Source: JBAXXL01 sp037127915
GTDB taxonomy: Bacteria > Bacteroidota > Ignavibacteria > Kapaibacteriales > UBA2268
NCBI GenBank assembly: GCA_037127915.1
Contig: JBAXXL010000005.1
Span: forward strand, 1 to 64,000
Direction of reading: 5' to 3'
DNA length: 64,000 nucleotides
The position numbers and the translations under genes were made by a program. Every line of letters begins with the position of its first letter. Within the stretch, counting starts at the first letter, position 1. Below the pieces are notes generated by a model. The model ran no database searches, was not told where the DNA came from, and was given only the letters and a program-made list of their open reading frames with translations. Of this stretch, positions 53,707-62,727 are shown one piece after another.

Positions 53707-54129
53707 TTAAAATTTCAAGATTTCTTTAGGTTTCAAATTGTTTTCCATATTCCAGAAATACATTTCACCGTGGGCAATTCGGAAAATAATCAAATCCGGG
53801 CTTGTTTCCGATAGTCCGAAACCTCTCAAAAATGGACGTTCCTGCATTACTCTAACTTTCAAATCCGCATCGTCAAGAAATTCCACTTCTCCGGCTATGC
53901 GAATCATGCTTCCAATCATCTCCTCCGGATGATAAAAGCATACTTCGGTTTTCGGGTTTGCTTTCAATTGTTGGTAAAATGGTTTCATATCCCCAGTTTG
54001 GAAATAAAAGCCACTATCGTCTGCAAACCAGAAACCTAACGGGCGAACACGCGGCTGGTCATTTTCAGCAGTCGCCAAATAACATACGTGATTTTCGTTT
54101 GCAAATTTAATAAAATCGTTTTTAGTCAT
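53707..54129 (-). CDS. Pyridoxamine 5'-phosphate oxidase-related FMN-binding protein
   Basis: A protein of 140 residues with the split-barrel pattern: FANENHVCYLATAENDQPRVRPLGFWFADDSGFYFQTGDMKPFYQQLKANPKTEVCFYHPEE, then IRIAGEVEFLDD. This matches the general stress protein/PPOX subfamily. FMN or a similar cofactor is probable. The CoA-binding-protein gene ends only 2 bases before its start, so they are one transcription unit. Confidence 0.88.
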   Translation of the reverse strand: MTKNDFIKFANENHVCYLATAENDQPRVRPLGFWFADDSGFYFQTGDMKPFYQQLKANPKTEVCFYHPEEMIGSMIRIAGEVEFLDDADLKVRVMQERPFLRGFGLSETSPDLIIFRIAHGEMYFWNMENNLKPKEILKF

Positions 54130-54131
54130 AT

Positions 54132-54608
54132 TTAGCCTTTGTTTTTATATTCTTGTGGTACATTACCTATTAATTTACGGAAAAACAAATGAGTACCGTG
54201 CATTGCTCCTCCTTCGTAAAACATCATCGGGCAGAATCCATAAACTACCTCTACCCCATTCGATTTTGCGTCGGCAATTGCTTGCAGTGATTCAGAACTG
54301 TGCTTTCCGGCACCTTTCTGTAACCAGACACGTTTTATGTTCGAACCAGGCAAATCTTTCATAATTAGTTCAGTAGCTTCACGTGGTGTTGCGATTATTG
54401 CGCTTTGTACATTTTCCGGCAGATCTTTTATTGAGGCATAGCATTTTACACCATTAATCTCGGTTGCTTTTGGGTTTACGGGGTAAACAGTATATCCTTT
54501 TTTTACAAGCATATCCGATAGCATTGAACCCCATTTTTGTTTATGACGCGAAACGCCAACTATTGCAACATGTTTATCTGCAATGAAATCGTTAATAACT
54601 TTTTGCAT
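54132..54608 (-). CDS. CoA-binding-domain protein (YccU-like)
   Basis: A protein of 158 residues, a CoA_binding_2 Rossmann domain: HVAIVGVSRHKQKWGSMLSDMLVKKGYTVYPVNPKATEINGVKCYASIKDLPENVQSAIIATP, then VWLQKGAGKHSSESL and EVVYGFCPMMFYEGG. Resembles the stand-alone N-terminal domain of succinyl-CoA synthetase alpha-type proteins. Small-molecule binding is likely; the role is unknown. Confidence 0.88.
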   Translation of the reverse strand: MQKVINDFIADKHVAIVGVSRHKQKWGSMLSDMLVKKGYTVYPVNPKATEINGVKCYASIKDLPENVQSAIIATPREATELIMKDLPGSNIKRVWLQKGAGKHSSESLQAIADAKSNGVEVVYGFCPMMFYEGGAMHGTHLFFRKLIGNVPQEYKNKG

Positions 54609-54677
54609 AATTTTATCCTAGTTGTTAAAAAAATATTTACGATAATTTATTTTATTAGTTTCATTTGATACTTAAAT

Positions 54678-55712
54678 TTAAGCAATACTATTGTTCTTTT
54701 TTGCCGTTAAAATACAGTGAGTACAGACATTATTCATTTTGCTGACATCCGAGAACCCTTGCCGTAATTCCTTCATATTATTGTGGTTCATTAAGTTTTG
54801 GTATGAATACTTCGCCGCGGAACCAAGGGCATCAAATCCCGAGTCTTCACCGTAATCGCAGGCATAGAAATTACCTGTCGAAGTAATCGAACCCGAGAGC
54901 CAAATCTGATAACATCCCGCTTTCATACGCTCTTCTTTGGTACCTGTGAATTTCTGCTTCAATAGTCCTCCGCGGCTGACATCACGAATCACATTAAACC
55001 GCCAGACACCCAATTCTTCGGCTAATTGCTTTGCCTGCTGGCGCATTTCCGCTGAATCATTAAAATCCAAAAATTGAAATTCGATTTTTAAACGAGATTT
55101 CGTTTTCGCGATATGTTCGATTAAACGTTTGATATTATTTATGACTAAATTGTAATTCCCGCCGACTCGATATTCTGAATATGACTGCTGGTCTATACCA
55201 TCAACAGCTACGATAAGATGATCTAGACCTGAATTAACTATATCGAGCAAATCTTCATCTTTGAATTTGATTGAGAAATTGGTACTAATACACGTAGCTA
55301 CTTTATGATCGTGCAAATAGCGAACAATTTTATTAATTTCTTTATTTAGATAGGGTTCACCTTCGTCGTACAAATTCACTTTTAAAAGATAAGGTAAAAA
55401 GTCTTGGATATTGTCTTTGAACTCTTCAAAATTCATAAATGGTTTATTAATTTTAATTTCTTCACCGGAAAGATTTTGCTTAACACTTAATATACATCCA
55501 GGGCATTTCAAATTGCAGACTGCGGATACTTCAACGCGTAAATACGAGGGATATGAATGAACCTTTTTTATTTTAAGTTTCATTTCAATCAAACTAACAG
55601 CTAAATTGATTGCTTTCTTGATAGTTATATATTTTACAAAAAAGCCGATATGCCGTTTTAAAGATTTTTTTAAATCGGATTCCTTGCGCTCGCTTGTTTG
55701 TAATGTTTTCAT
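54678..55712 (-). CDS. Radical SAM protein with SPASM-like C-terminus
   Basis: A protein of 344 residues. The SAM cluster is Cys66, Cys70, Cys73 in AVCNLKCPGC. The barrel marks VNLYDEGEPYLNKEI, STNFSIK and VAVDGIDQQSYSEYR follow. A C-terminal region with CYQIWLSGSITSTGNFYACDYGED and NNVCTHCIL supplies further Cys for auxiliary clusters. Such proteins often modify peptides or sugars; no peptide precursor gene is next to it. The gene stands alone. Confidence 0.9.
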   Translation of the reverse strand: MKTLQTSERKESDLKKSLKRHIGFFVKYITIKKAINLAVSLIEMKLKIKKVHSYPSYLRVEVSAVCNLKCPGCILSVKQNLSGEEIKINKPFMNFEEFKDNIQDFLPYLLKVNLYDEGEPYLNKEINKIVRYLHDHKVATCISTNFSIKFKDEDLLDIVNSGLDHLIVAVDGIDQQSYSEYRVGGNYNLVINNIKRLIEHIAKTKSRLKIEFQFLDFNDSAEMRQQAKQLAEELGVWRFNVIRDVSRGGLLKQKFTGTKEERMKAGCYQIWLSGSITSTGNFYACDYGEDSGFDALGSAAKYSYQNLMNHNNMKELRQGFSDVSKMNNVCTHCILTAKKNNSIA

Positions 55713-56337
55713 TGGCTAAATTAAATTTATTTCTAATACCAAATTACGAATAAATTCTATTTTAGAAAAATAATTGGTTTAAAAACGTACAATACCCGCA
55801 CATTCATTGTCAGAATCTCGATGCCCAGGATTAGAGGATTAGCAGGATTAGGAATTAGCAACTGATGACGCTGATCTAGCAGATTAACGCTGATTTTTGT
55901 TTTGTCGTTCCGGCCTCCGAGCCGGAATCTCATTGATAAATGCCATAATTCCGAGGCATAGGGAATCCAGATTCGAATAATTGACAGTTGATAGTGGATA
56001 GTTGATAATGGTAAGAAAGAGATGAGAAACCCCCAAACAACCTTTGAAAAATTGGGAATGATGTGTAGAGGCGTATTGCATACGCCCATCTTGAATAGTC
56101 ACGACCTCCGGTATAGACGCGATTTATCGCGTCTAAATTGTCTATCCCGTCTGCATAGGAGACGCTATAAATCGCTTCTCTACAAACAAATTCCCGCCGA
56201 AAGAAAAACAACCACAAAGTGTCGAAATTAATTGTCAATTATAAATGGGAAGAGTAGCAAACACCCCTAAATCCCTCTTGATAGAGTAGACTTGCGAAGA
56301 AGGCGCATCAAGAGGAACTCTTTACGCGAGGGGGAAA
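55713..56337. repeat. Intergenic region rich in palindromes, no gene
   Basis: Several palindromes of different sequence: TTCCGGC/GCCGGAA (55908-55927), GGCGTAT/ATACGCC (56070-56086), TAGACGCGAT/ATCGCGTCTA (56114-56135), a degenerate partner GAGACGC...GCTTCTC (56159-56182), and CCTCTTGAT/ATCAAGAGG with a 24-base loop (56274-56315). AT-rich words such as ATTGACAGTTGATAGTGGAT fill the rest. Three overlapping frames of about 70-110 codons across it have no coding character. Confidence 0.65.
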
Positions 56338-56373
56338 AAAATCAATCCTACACATAAGCATAGGATTGATTTT
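56338..56373 (-). terminator. Intrinsic terminator of pruA
   Basis: A 13-bp perfect stem, AAAATCAATCCTA with TAGGATTGATTTT around CACATAAGCA; on the minus strand it runs into seven Ts. It lies about 45 bases past the pruA stop. Confidence 0.85.
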
Positions 56374-56419
56374 ATCTTTTTCACTTTAAAAACTTTATGA
56401 ACTTTAAAAACTCATTATT

Positions 56420-57973
56420 TTATACTGTAATATTTTTTTCAGAAACTGATTTGCCTTGCATAAACAGCATTAAGTAGTCTTTTGAACCTGCTTTAGAGTC
56501 AGTACCCGACATATTGAATCCACCGAAAGGTTGAACATCAACCAATGCGCCTGTGCATTTACGGTTGATATACAAGTTACCGCAATGGAAATCGCGTTTT
56601 GCTTTACAGATTTTTTCCTGATTTTCGGTATAGATAGCACCTGTCAAACCATAAATTGTGCTATTAGCAACTTCAATCAAATCTTCGAAACCATCTGCTT
56701 TAACGACAGCTAATACAGGTCCGAAAATTTCTTCCAATGCTATGCGGGCTGTGCGGTCAACTTCAATAATTGTTGGTTGAATGTAATATCCGTTACCAGG
56801 AGCTACTTCGCCGCCTAACAATAATTTCCCTTCAGCTTTACCGATTTCAATATAATTTAGAATATCTTTATAAGCTTTTGGGCTGATTACAGGACCGGCT
56901 AAGAAGTTTTCGTAAGGGTCACCTTGTTTGATTTCGCTTGCTTTTTTAACTAATTTAGCTACGAATTCATCATAAATCGGTGCGTCAACGATAACGCGTG
57001 AGCAAGCTGAGCATTTTTGACCTTGGAAACCGAAAGCGGCTGTTACTGTACCTTGTACAGCGGCGTCAATGTTAGCTTCTCTATCAACAACGATACAATC
57101 TTTTCCGCCCATTTCGGCGATAACGCGTTTGATCCAGATTTGACCCTTATCCAAATGTACTTTTGCGGCGCGTTCGTTAATACGAAGACCGATTTCCATT
57201 GAACCTGTAAAGCTGATAAAGCGTACTTTTGGGTGGTCAACTAAATAATCACCGGATTCAGCACCCGAAGCTACGAAATAGTTCAATACACCTGCAGGTA
57301 AGCCAACTTCGCGCATAATATCTTGGAATAACCATGCCATCATAGGAGTTTCTGAAGATGGTTTCAAAACAACAGTATTACCAGCGGCAATAGCGGCGGC
57401 TGATATACCAAGCATAATTGCCCAAGGGAAATTCCAAGGTGGAATACACAGACCAACGCCCAATGGAATGTAGAAATATTCATTAGTTTCACCAGGATAT
57501 GGTGTTACAGGTTGTAATTGGCTATAGCGGATTGCTTCGCGTCCGTAAAATTCTAAGAAATCTATACCTTCACAAGTATCGGCATCGGCTTCTAAAAAGC
57601 TTTTACCGGCTTCGCAAATCATCCATGCGTTGACTTCGTTTCTGCGGCGTTTTACAACTTCTGCGGCACGGAATAAATATTCAGCGCGTTTTTGAGCTGG
57701 AACTTTTTTCCAAGTTTGGAAAGCGGCATCAGCGGCTTGAATAGCTTCTTCAGCTTGCTCTGCACCGGCTTTTTGGAATATACCGAGTAATTCGTCTTTA
57801 CGACCCGGATTATATGAATTTGTTTTCTTTTCTGAATACGATTCTTTACCATTGATAATGTTAGCGTATTCTTTGCCGAATGTAGCGCGGATTTTATCAA
57901 TTGCTTCTTGTTGAGCTTTGAAGACTTCCGGTTTAGAGAAATCTTGATAAGTCATATTTTTAAAGGCGTCCAT
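56420..57973 (-). CDS. pruA: L-glutamate gamma-semialdehyde (1-pyrroline-5-carboxylate) dehydrogenase
   Basis: Oxidises the proline-degradation intermediate to glutamate. ATG 57973 is used because GGAG precedes it; the ATG 12 bases earlier lies within that site. It has 517 residues. Aldehyde-dehydrogenase marks: PPWNFPWAIMLGISAAAIAAGNTVVLKPSSETP, FTGSMEIGLRI, the catalytic Glu in IAEMGGKD, and Cys321 in GFQGQKCSACSR. It fits the RocA/PruA type. No proline dehydrogenase gene is next to it. A TAATTTTG-like box lies upstream on the minus strand. Confidence 0.93.
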   Translation of the reverse strand: MDAFKNMTYQDFSKPEVFKAQQEAIDKIRATFGKEYANIINGKESYSEKKTNSYNPGRKDELLGIFQKAGAEQAEEAIQAADAAFQTWKKVPAQKRAEYLFRAAEVVKRRRNEVNAWMICEAGKSFLEADADTCEGIDFLEFYGREAIRYSQLQPVTPYPGETNEYFYIPLGVGLCIPPWNFPWAIMLGISAAAIAAGNTVVLKPSSETPMMAWLFQDIMREVGLPAGVLNYFVASGAESGDYLVDHPKVRFISFTGSMEIGLRINERAAKVHLDKGQIWIKRVIAEMGGKDCIVVDREANIDAAVQGTVTAAFGFQGQKCSACSRVIVDAPIYDEFVAKLVKKASEIKQGDPYENFLAGPVISPKAYKDILNYIEIGKAEGKLLLGGEVAPGNGYYIQPTIIEVDRTARIALEEIFGPVLAVVKADGFEDLIEVANSTIYGLTGAIYTENQEKICKAKRDFHCGNLYINRKCTGALVDVQPFGGFNMSGTDSKAGSKDYLMLFMQGKSVSEKNITV

Positions 57974-58119
57974 TAAAATCTCCATATTTTAGAAATTATG
58001 AAATAAATAATATCGTTTCTGTTTTTTATCAATTTGTCAAATACAAAATACAAAATTACTAATTTTCGAAGGATTTTCAAGTACCTTTTAGAAAAATTTT
58101 TTTCTAATTTATCAATCCT

Positions 58120-58328
58120 GAAAGCACGCGGGCTTGCCCGCGTGATAAAAATGGAAGCACGTCGGGCTTGCCCACGTGATAAAAATCATTGGTGCAAGCA
58201 CCAATGCTCCCTTTTTATAAAGAAAGACGACCCGATGGGTCGCCTCTACTTAATAAATCCTTAAATCCATTTAATCCCTAAAATCTTCATTCAGAAATTT
58301 GAAGGTGGATGCCTGCTTCCGCAGGCAT
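58120..58328. repeat. Cluster of five palindromes in 210 bases
   Basis: CACGCGGGC/GCCCGCGTG (58125-58144). Its degenerate tandem copy CACGTCGGGC/GCCCACGTG (58158-58178). CATTGGTGC/GCACCAATG (58187-58206). CGACCC/GGGTCG (58228-58242). ATGCCTGC/GCAGGCAT (58309-58328). Loops are 2-4 bases. The first two are part of a 34-base direct duplication ending in GATAAAAAT. It lies between pruA and leuS. Confidence 0.75.
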
Positions 58329-58370
58329 GACAGCCATATATCATTCACTTTATAAACTTTACAAACTCAT

Positions 58371-60923
58371 TTATACCGCTATAAAGTTAATCAGTTTATT
58401 CTTAACGAATATGACTTTTTTGATTTCTTTGCCTTCTAAATAAGACATTACTTTCGGGTCTTCCTTAGCGGCTTTTTCAATGACATCTTGCGGTGTATCC
58501 AAAGCTACCACTAAGCGTCCACGGATTTTACTTTGCACCTGTACAACAACTTCGACTTCACTTTTAATAGTTTTAGCAATGTCGTATTCAGGGAATGGAA
58601 CACCGACTATTGAAGTTGTATGACCCAAGCGTTGCCACAATTCTTCAGCAATATGCGGAGCAAATGGAGCCAAACAAAGCAGGAATTTTTCCATAGCGTG
58701 TTTAGGTCTTTTCTCAGCTTTCGTAAATTCATTTACGAAGATCATCATTTGCGCAATCGCAGTGTTAAAACTTAATTTTTCGATATCCTCGCCAACATCC
58801 ATGATTGTGTAATTAAGAACTAATTCCTGTTCGCGAGTCAGCTCAACATCTTGCAATTTTGAACTTAACTCACCGGTATGCTCGTCAACAATCAATCGCC
58901 AAGCGCGGTTCAAAAAGTTATAAACTCCAACTATTCCATTTGTATTCCATGGTTTCGAAGCTTCCAGCGGACCTAAAAACATTTCGTAAAGACGAAGTGA
59001 ATCGGCGCCGAATTCATTAATTACGATATCAGGACTAACCACATTACCTCGGGATTTGGACATTTTCTCGCCATCCTCACCCATTATTAAACCTTGATGG
59101 AAGAGCTTATAGAATGGCTCTTTCGTTGGAACGTATCCATAATCGAATAATACTTTATGCCAAAAACGCGCGTAAAGCAAATGCAATACTGTATGCTCTG
59201 CCCCGCCGACATATAAATCAACACCTTTGTCACCCAACCAATATTCCAATTTATCATAATCGGCGAAAATTTCGCTGTTTTTATTATCAATGTATCTTAA
59301 GTAATACCAGCAAGAGCCTGCCCATTGCGGCATTGTATTGGTTTCGTAACCTGCGGCTTTACCCGTTTTTTTATCTATAAAATTTATCCATGACTCAACT
59401 TTTGCTAATGGCGATTCTCCCGTACCGGCCGGTTGGAAATCCATTACTTCAGGTAAAACTAAAGGTAATTCATCCGGATCTAATCCGCGTTTTGTTCCAT
59501 CTTTAAATAATATTATCGGCATTGGTTCTCCCCAATAGCGCTGACGAGAGAATAGCCAATCGCGCAATTTAAACTGCACTTTTGCTTCGCCAATCCCTTT
59601 TTTCGCTAACCATTCGCTCATTTTTAAAATGGCCTCGGGAGTTGCTAACCCATTCAATGAAACTTCATCGTTTGCCGAATTTACACCAATACCGGATTTT
59701 TCGCAAAACGCGCTTTCGTCAATATCCCAAGCGGAACCATCTTTTGGAGCGACAACTTGTTTGATTGGCAAATTGAATTTCTTTGCAAATTCGTAATCGC
59801 GTTCGTCATGCGCCGGAACGCTCATAATTGCACCGGTACCGTAATGCGATAATACATAATCAGAAATCCAAATAGGTAAACGTTCTCCATTTGAAGGATT
59901 TATTGCATAAGCACCTATGAAAACACCGGTTTTATCTTTGTTCAATTCCGTGCGTTCCAAATCGCTTTTTTCAGCGGCAATGGCTTTATATTCTTCTACT
60001 TCTTTTACTTTTTCAGGAGCAATAAGTTTTGCAACCAATTCGTGCTCCGGAGCCATAACCATATAAGTGGCACCGAATAATGTGTCAGGACGTGTTGTAA
60101 ATACTCGTATAGTTTCACCCGATTCTGATTTAAAATCAACTTCGGCACCATTCGATTTTCCAATCCAGTTTATTTGCATATCTTTTGTTGAGCTTGGCCA
60201 ATCAACCAAATCCAAATCTTCGAGCAATCTATCGGCGTATTCAGTAATTCTCAACATCCATTGGCGCATTGGACGGCGTTCAACGGTGTAACCTTTGCCT
60301 TTCCATTCGTCAACTTCTTCGTTTGCCAAAACTGTTCCCAAACCTTCGCACCAATTCACAGGAATCATAGAGATAAAAGCTAATCGTTTCGAATCTTTGT
60401 AGTTTTCTATTTCTTCAGGAGTTTGATATTCCGCAGGAATAGGTAATTTATCTATATGGCTTGCTTTGTTTATTGACTTGTCGAACCAGGAATTATACAT
60501 TAAAAGGAACATCCATTGGGACCATTTGTAATAATTCGGGTCGGTAGTGTTCACTTCCCTATCCCAATCATATCCCAAACCTAAAATTCCCAATTGGCGT
60601 TTGAAATTTTCTATGTTCTTTTCAGTGGCTACGATAGGATGGATACCTGTTGTCATACAGTATCTTTCAGTTGGCAGACCAAATGCATCGAATCCCATAG
60701 GATGCAATACATTGAAACCTTTCATCACTTTATAGCGTGAAATTATGTCCGTAGCAGTGTATCCTTCGGGATGCCCAATGTGAAGTCCCGCACCGCTTGG
60801 ATACGGAAACATATCTAATATATAATACTTAGGTTTACTTGTGTCTGTTCCAGTCAGGTAAGAATTATTTTCTTCCCAATATTTTTGCCATTTTTTTTCT
60901 ATTTCGCCGAATGGATATGCCAT
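58371..60923 (-). CDS. leuS: Leucyl-tRNA synthetase
   Basis: Charges tRNA-Leu. At 850 residues it is of normal length for the bacterial type. Class I marks are HIGH as His48-His51 (LHIGHPEG) and KMSKS from Lys620 (GEKMSKSRGNV). The CP1 editing domain is present (VFTTRPDTLFGATYMVMAPEH, threonine-rich start; IMSVPAHDERDYEFAKKF with the editing Asp). MFPYPSGAGLH and the C-terminal anticodon domain (LCLAPFAPHIAEELWQ) also fit. Confidence 0.98.
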   Translation of the reverse strand: MAYPFGEIEKKWQKYWEENNSYLTGTDTSKPKYYILDMFPYPSGAGLHIGHPEGYTATDIISRYKVMKGFNVLHPMGFDAFGLPTERYCMTTGIHPIVATEKNIENFKRQLGILGLGYDWDREVNTTDPNYYKWSQWMFLLMYNSWFDKSINKASHIDKLPIPAEYQTPEEIENYKDSKRLAFISMIPVNWCEGLGTVLANEEVDEWKGKGYTVERRPMRQWMLRITEYADRLLEDLDLVDWPSSTKDMQINWIGKSNGAEVDFKSESGETIRVFTTRPDTLFGATYMVMAPEHELVAKLIAPEKVKEVEEYKAIAAEKSDLERTELNKDKTGVFIGAYAINPSNGERLPIWISDYVLSHYGTGAIMSVPAHDERDYEFAKKFNLPIKQVVAPKDGSAWDIDESAFCEKSGIGVNSANDEVSLNGLATPEAILKMSEWLAKKGIGEAKVQFKLRDWLFSRQRYWGEPMPIILFKDGTKRGLDPDELPLVLPEVMDFQPAGTGESPLAKVESWINFIDKKTGKAAGYETNTMPQWAGSCWYYLRYIDNKNSEIFADYDKLEYWLGDKGVDLYVGGAEHTVLHLLYARFWHKVLFDYGYVPTKEPFYKLFHQGLIMGEDGEKMSKSRGNVVSPDIVINEFGADSLRLYEMFLGPLEASKPWNTNGIVGVYNFLNRAWRLIVDEHTGELSSKLQDVELTREQELVLNYTIMDVGEDIEKLSFNTAIAQMMIFVNEFTKAEKRPKHAMEKFLLCLAPFAPHIAEELWQRLGHTTSIVGVPFPEYDIAKTIKSEVEVVVQVQSKIRGRLVVALDTPQDVIEKAAKEDPKVMSYLEGKEIKKVIFVKNKLINFIAV

Positions 60924-60956
60924 TTCAATTTTTCCGTTTTTTTATTATATAGACTA

Positions 60957-60964
60957 CAAAATTA
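60957..60964 (-). promoter_or_regulatory. Candidate -7 promoter box (TAATTTTG) of leuS
   Basis: TAATTTTG lies 34-41 bases upstream of the leuS ATG on the minus strand, in the same TTTTCTTAATTTTGTA context seen before pta. A -33 element at the standard distance was not found. Confidence 0.4.
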
Positions 60965-61270
60965 AGAAAAATATGGCAAATAATGCTTAATAATGGTTAA
61001 TGGATAATTGTCAATGGTTAATGAGAAGAAATCGAAACAGCCATGGAGCGAAGTCTAGATGATTATAAATCAGAACCGAACGGTCATTGAGCAGGGTCGA
61101 GAGGACCAAGCAAGAAATTTAAATTCAATAATATTTCTGTACTTTATTGATTTTAAAGCTGAACCATTTCAAATGAAACCGAATATTTTTTTTATTCTTG
61201 TAATCTTCGTAATTTTAAATTAGTTATTTTAGAAAATTACCACAATCATTATTAAACTTAATATTAAATT
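60965..61270. other. Intergenic, degenerate repeat words, no gene
   Basis: Contains TAATGGTTAATGGATAATTG-type words near 60990, then about 220 bases without coding frame or known structure, before the LysE-family gene on the plus strand. Confidence 0.45.
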
Positions 61271-61909
61271 ATGACATTTGTATTCGAACTTGAATTATTA
61301 ATAAAAGGAATCATCATTGGATTCGCAGTAGCGGCTCCAGTTGGTCCAATTGGCATCTTAACCATAAAGCGGACGCTCAATGAAGGTCGCCTTTCTGGAT
61401 TCGTGACAGGAATGGGTGCGGCTTTTGCTGACACACTCTATGGTATGGTTGCCGGATTTAGTATCACAGTTGTGTCATCATTTTTGATAACTCAACAATT
61501 TTGGCTGGAATTGATAGGAGGTTTCTTCTTAATCGTCTTAGGTGCTGTTACTTATTTCAGTAAACCAAAGATAAAGAAAACAGCAATTAACAACAAAGGG
61601 CTTTTATACAATCTCATTTCAACATTTTTCCTAACGCTTACAAATCCTGCAACAATCTTTTCATTTATAGCAATATTTGCAGGTATCGGTTTGGGTTCTG
61701 TAAAAGCTACCCATCCTTCAACATTAATTATAATTCCAGGCGTGTTTGTGGGTGCATCTTTGTGGTGGTTAACATTGAGCTATTTTGTAAGTATTTTTAA
61801 ATCTAAAATTACGCTTGACCATCTTTTTTGGATAAATAGACTTTCAGGTATAATTATATTTTTATTCGGCCTTATTGCACTTTATTTATCTATAAATACA
61901 AAAAAATAA
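61271..61909 (+). CDS. LysE-family (amino-acid/metabolite) exporter
   Basis: A protein of 212 residues with six hydrophobic segments. The family N-terminal motif is clear: GIIIGFAVAAPVGPIGILTIKRTLNEGRLSGFVTGMGAAFADTLYG. ISTFFLTLTNPATIFSFIAIF is the second conserved repeat. It probably exports an amino acid or related compound; the substrate cannot be told. It forms a single-gene unit; no LysG-type regulator is adjacent. Confidence 0.9.
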   Translation: MTFVFELELLIKGIIIGFAVAAPVGPIGILTIKRTLNEGRLSGFVTGMGAAFADTLYGMVAGFSITVVSSFLITQQFWLELIGGFFLIVLGAVTYFSKPKIKKTAINNKGLLYNLISTFFLTLTNPATIFSFIAIFAGIGLGSVKATHPSTLIIIPGVFVGASLWWLTLSYFVSIFKSKITLDHLFWINRLSGIIIFLFGLIALYLSINTKK

Positions 61910-62042
61910 CCAACTTTTTTTTTATAAGCATTTAATAGAACAATATTCGGAAATATTTATTATTTTTGCATATAATTAAGTAGTTGCTTAAAATATTATT
62001 TATCCGCCAATAAAAGTATTAAATATCATAAAGGTAAATAAA

Positions 62043-62552
62043 ATGAAACAAGCAGTTTTTATTGGGGGATTTAATAAATGGGGCAAAACTACGATAATTT
62101 TTGATTTGTTTGGAAGATACCGATTTAATTATGGACAAATATATCCAATATCCGGTTTAAATACTAAATTTACAGTTGAAACTCATTCCAATGACGATTT
62201 TTCTGAACAAAAATGGTTAAACTTGGTTCAAAAAAGAATAGATACATCGCCCGATGACGGACAAAATCTATTTACAACATTATGTCTAACTTTACACAAA
62301 GACTTTAATTTCGTTGATCTTTTGAATAATCCACCGTTTTCTAATTACGATAAATTGCATATCTTTTTAATAGAATATAAATACGAACGGCATGCAAAGC
62401 TAATGATTGATCAAATCATTTCTGATGGACAAAATCTTCATAATGCAAACTTTATCACTATAAATGCCGATCAGGATTTTATAATTGATTCTGAAAGAAG
62501 GAATGCAAAACTTGGACAAATTAGAGAAAAATTATTAGAGATTTTTGAATAA
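62043..62552 (+). CDS. Small P-loop protein, unknown
   Basis: A protein of 169 residues. A Walker A-like motif opens it (FIGGFNKWGKTTIIFDLFGRY), followed by ALW-poor, strand-helix alternation. LHIFLIEYKYERHAKLMIDQII may hold a Walker B-like strand. The middle (QNLFTTLCLTLHKDFNFVDLLNN) is helical. It resembles the nucleotide-binding proteins that sense or transfer sulfated or phosphorylated groups, but no family was recognised. A TATTTTTG promoter-like box lies at 61961-61968, about 75 bases upstream. Confidence 0.7.
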   Translation: MKQAVFIGGFNKWGKTTIIFDLFGRYRFNYGQIYPISGLNTKFTVETHSNDDFSEQKWLNLVQKRIDTSPDDGQNLFTTLCLTLHKDFNFVDLLNNPPFSNYDKLHIFLIEYKYERHAKLMIDQIISDGQNLHNANFITINADQDFIIDSERRNAKLGQIREKLLEIFE

Positions 62553-62604
62553 GTACTAGCTCTATAGGGTATAAATTTTAATTAATATATTATCAAATAT
62601 AGCA

Positions 62605-62637
62605 ATTCATTCGATGACCCAAAGTCATCGAATGAAT
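62605..62637. terminator. Perfect 14-bp hairpin between the P-loop gene and the helicase gene
   Basis: ATTCATTCGATGAC pairs with GTCATCGAATGAAT around CCAAA. No T-run follows on the plus strand. The sequence is akin to the hairpin at 53666-53700. Confidence 0.65.
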
Positions 62638-62727
62638 AAGAATAATCATTTTTTGCAATATTTCGGATTTAATTACGTGATAGTAGAACTTTGCCAAAGG
62701 GCAAAATTTATACAGAAGGTAAAAATC

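Noticed and set aside
55757..56238. Three overlapping minus-strand frames of 72-110 codons
   Set aside because: They cross palindromes, share no coding character and overlap one another in different frames.
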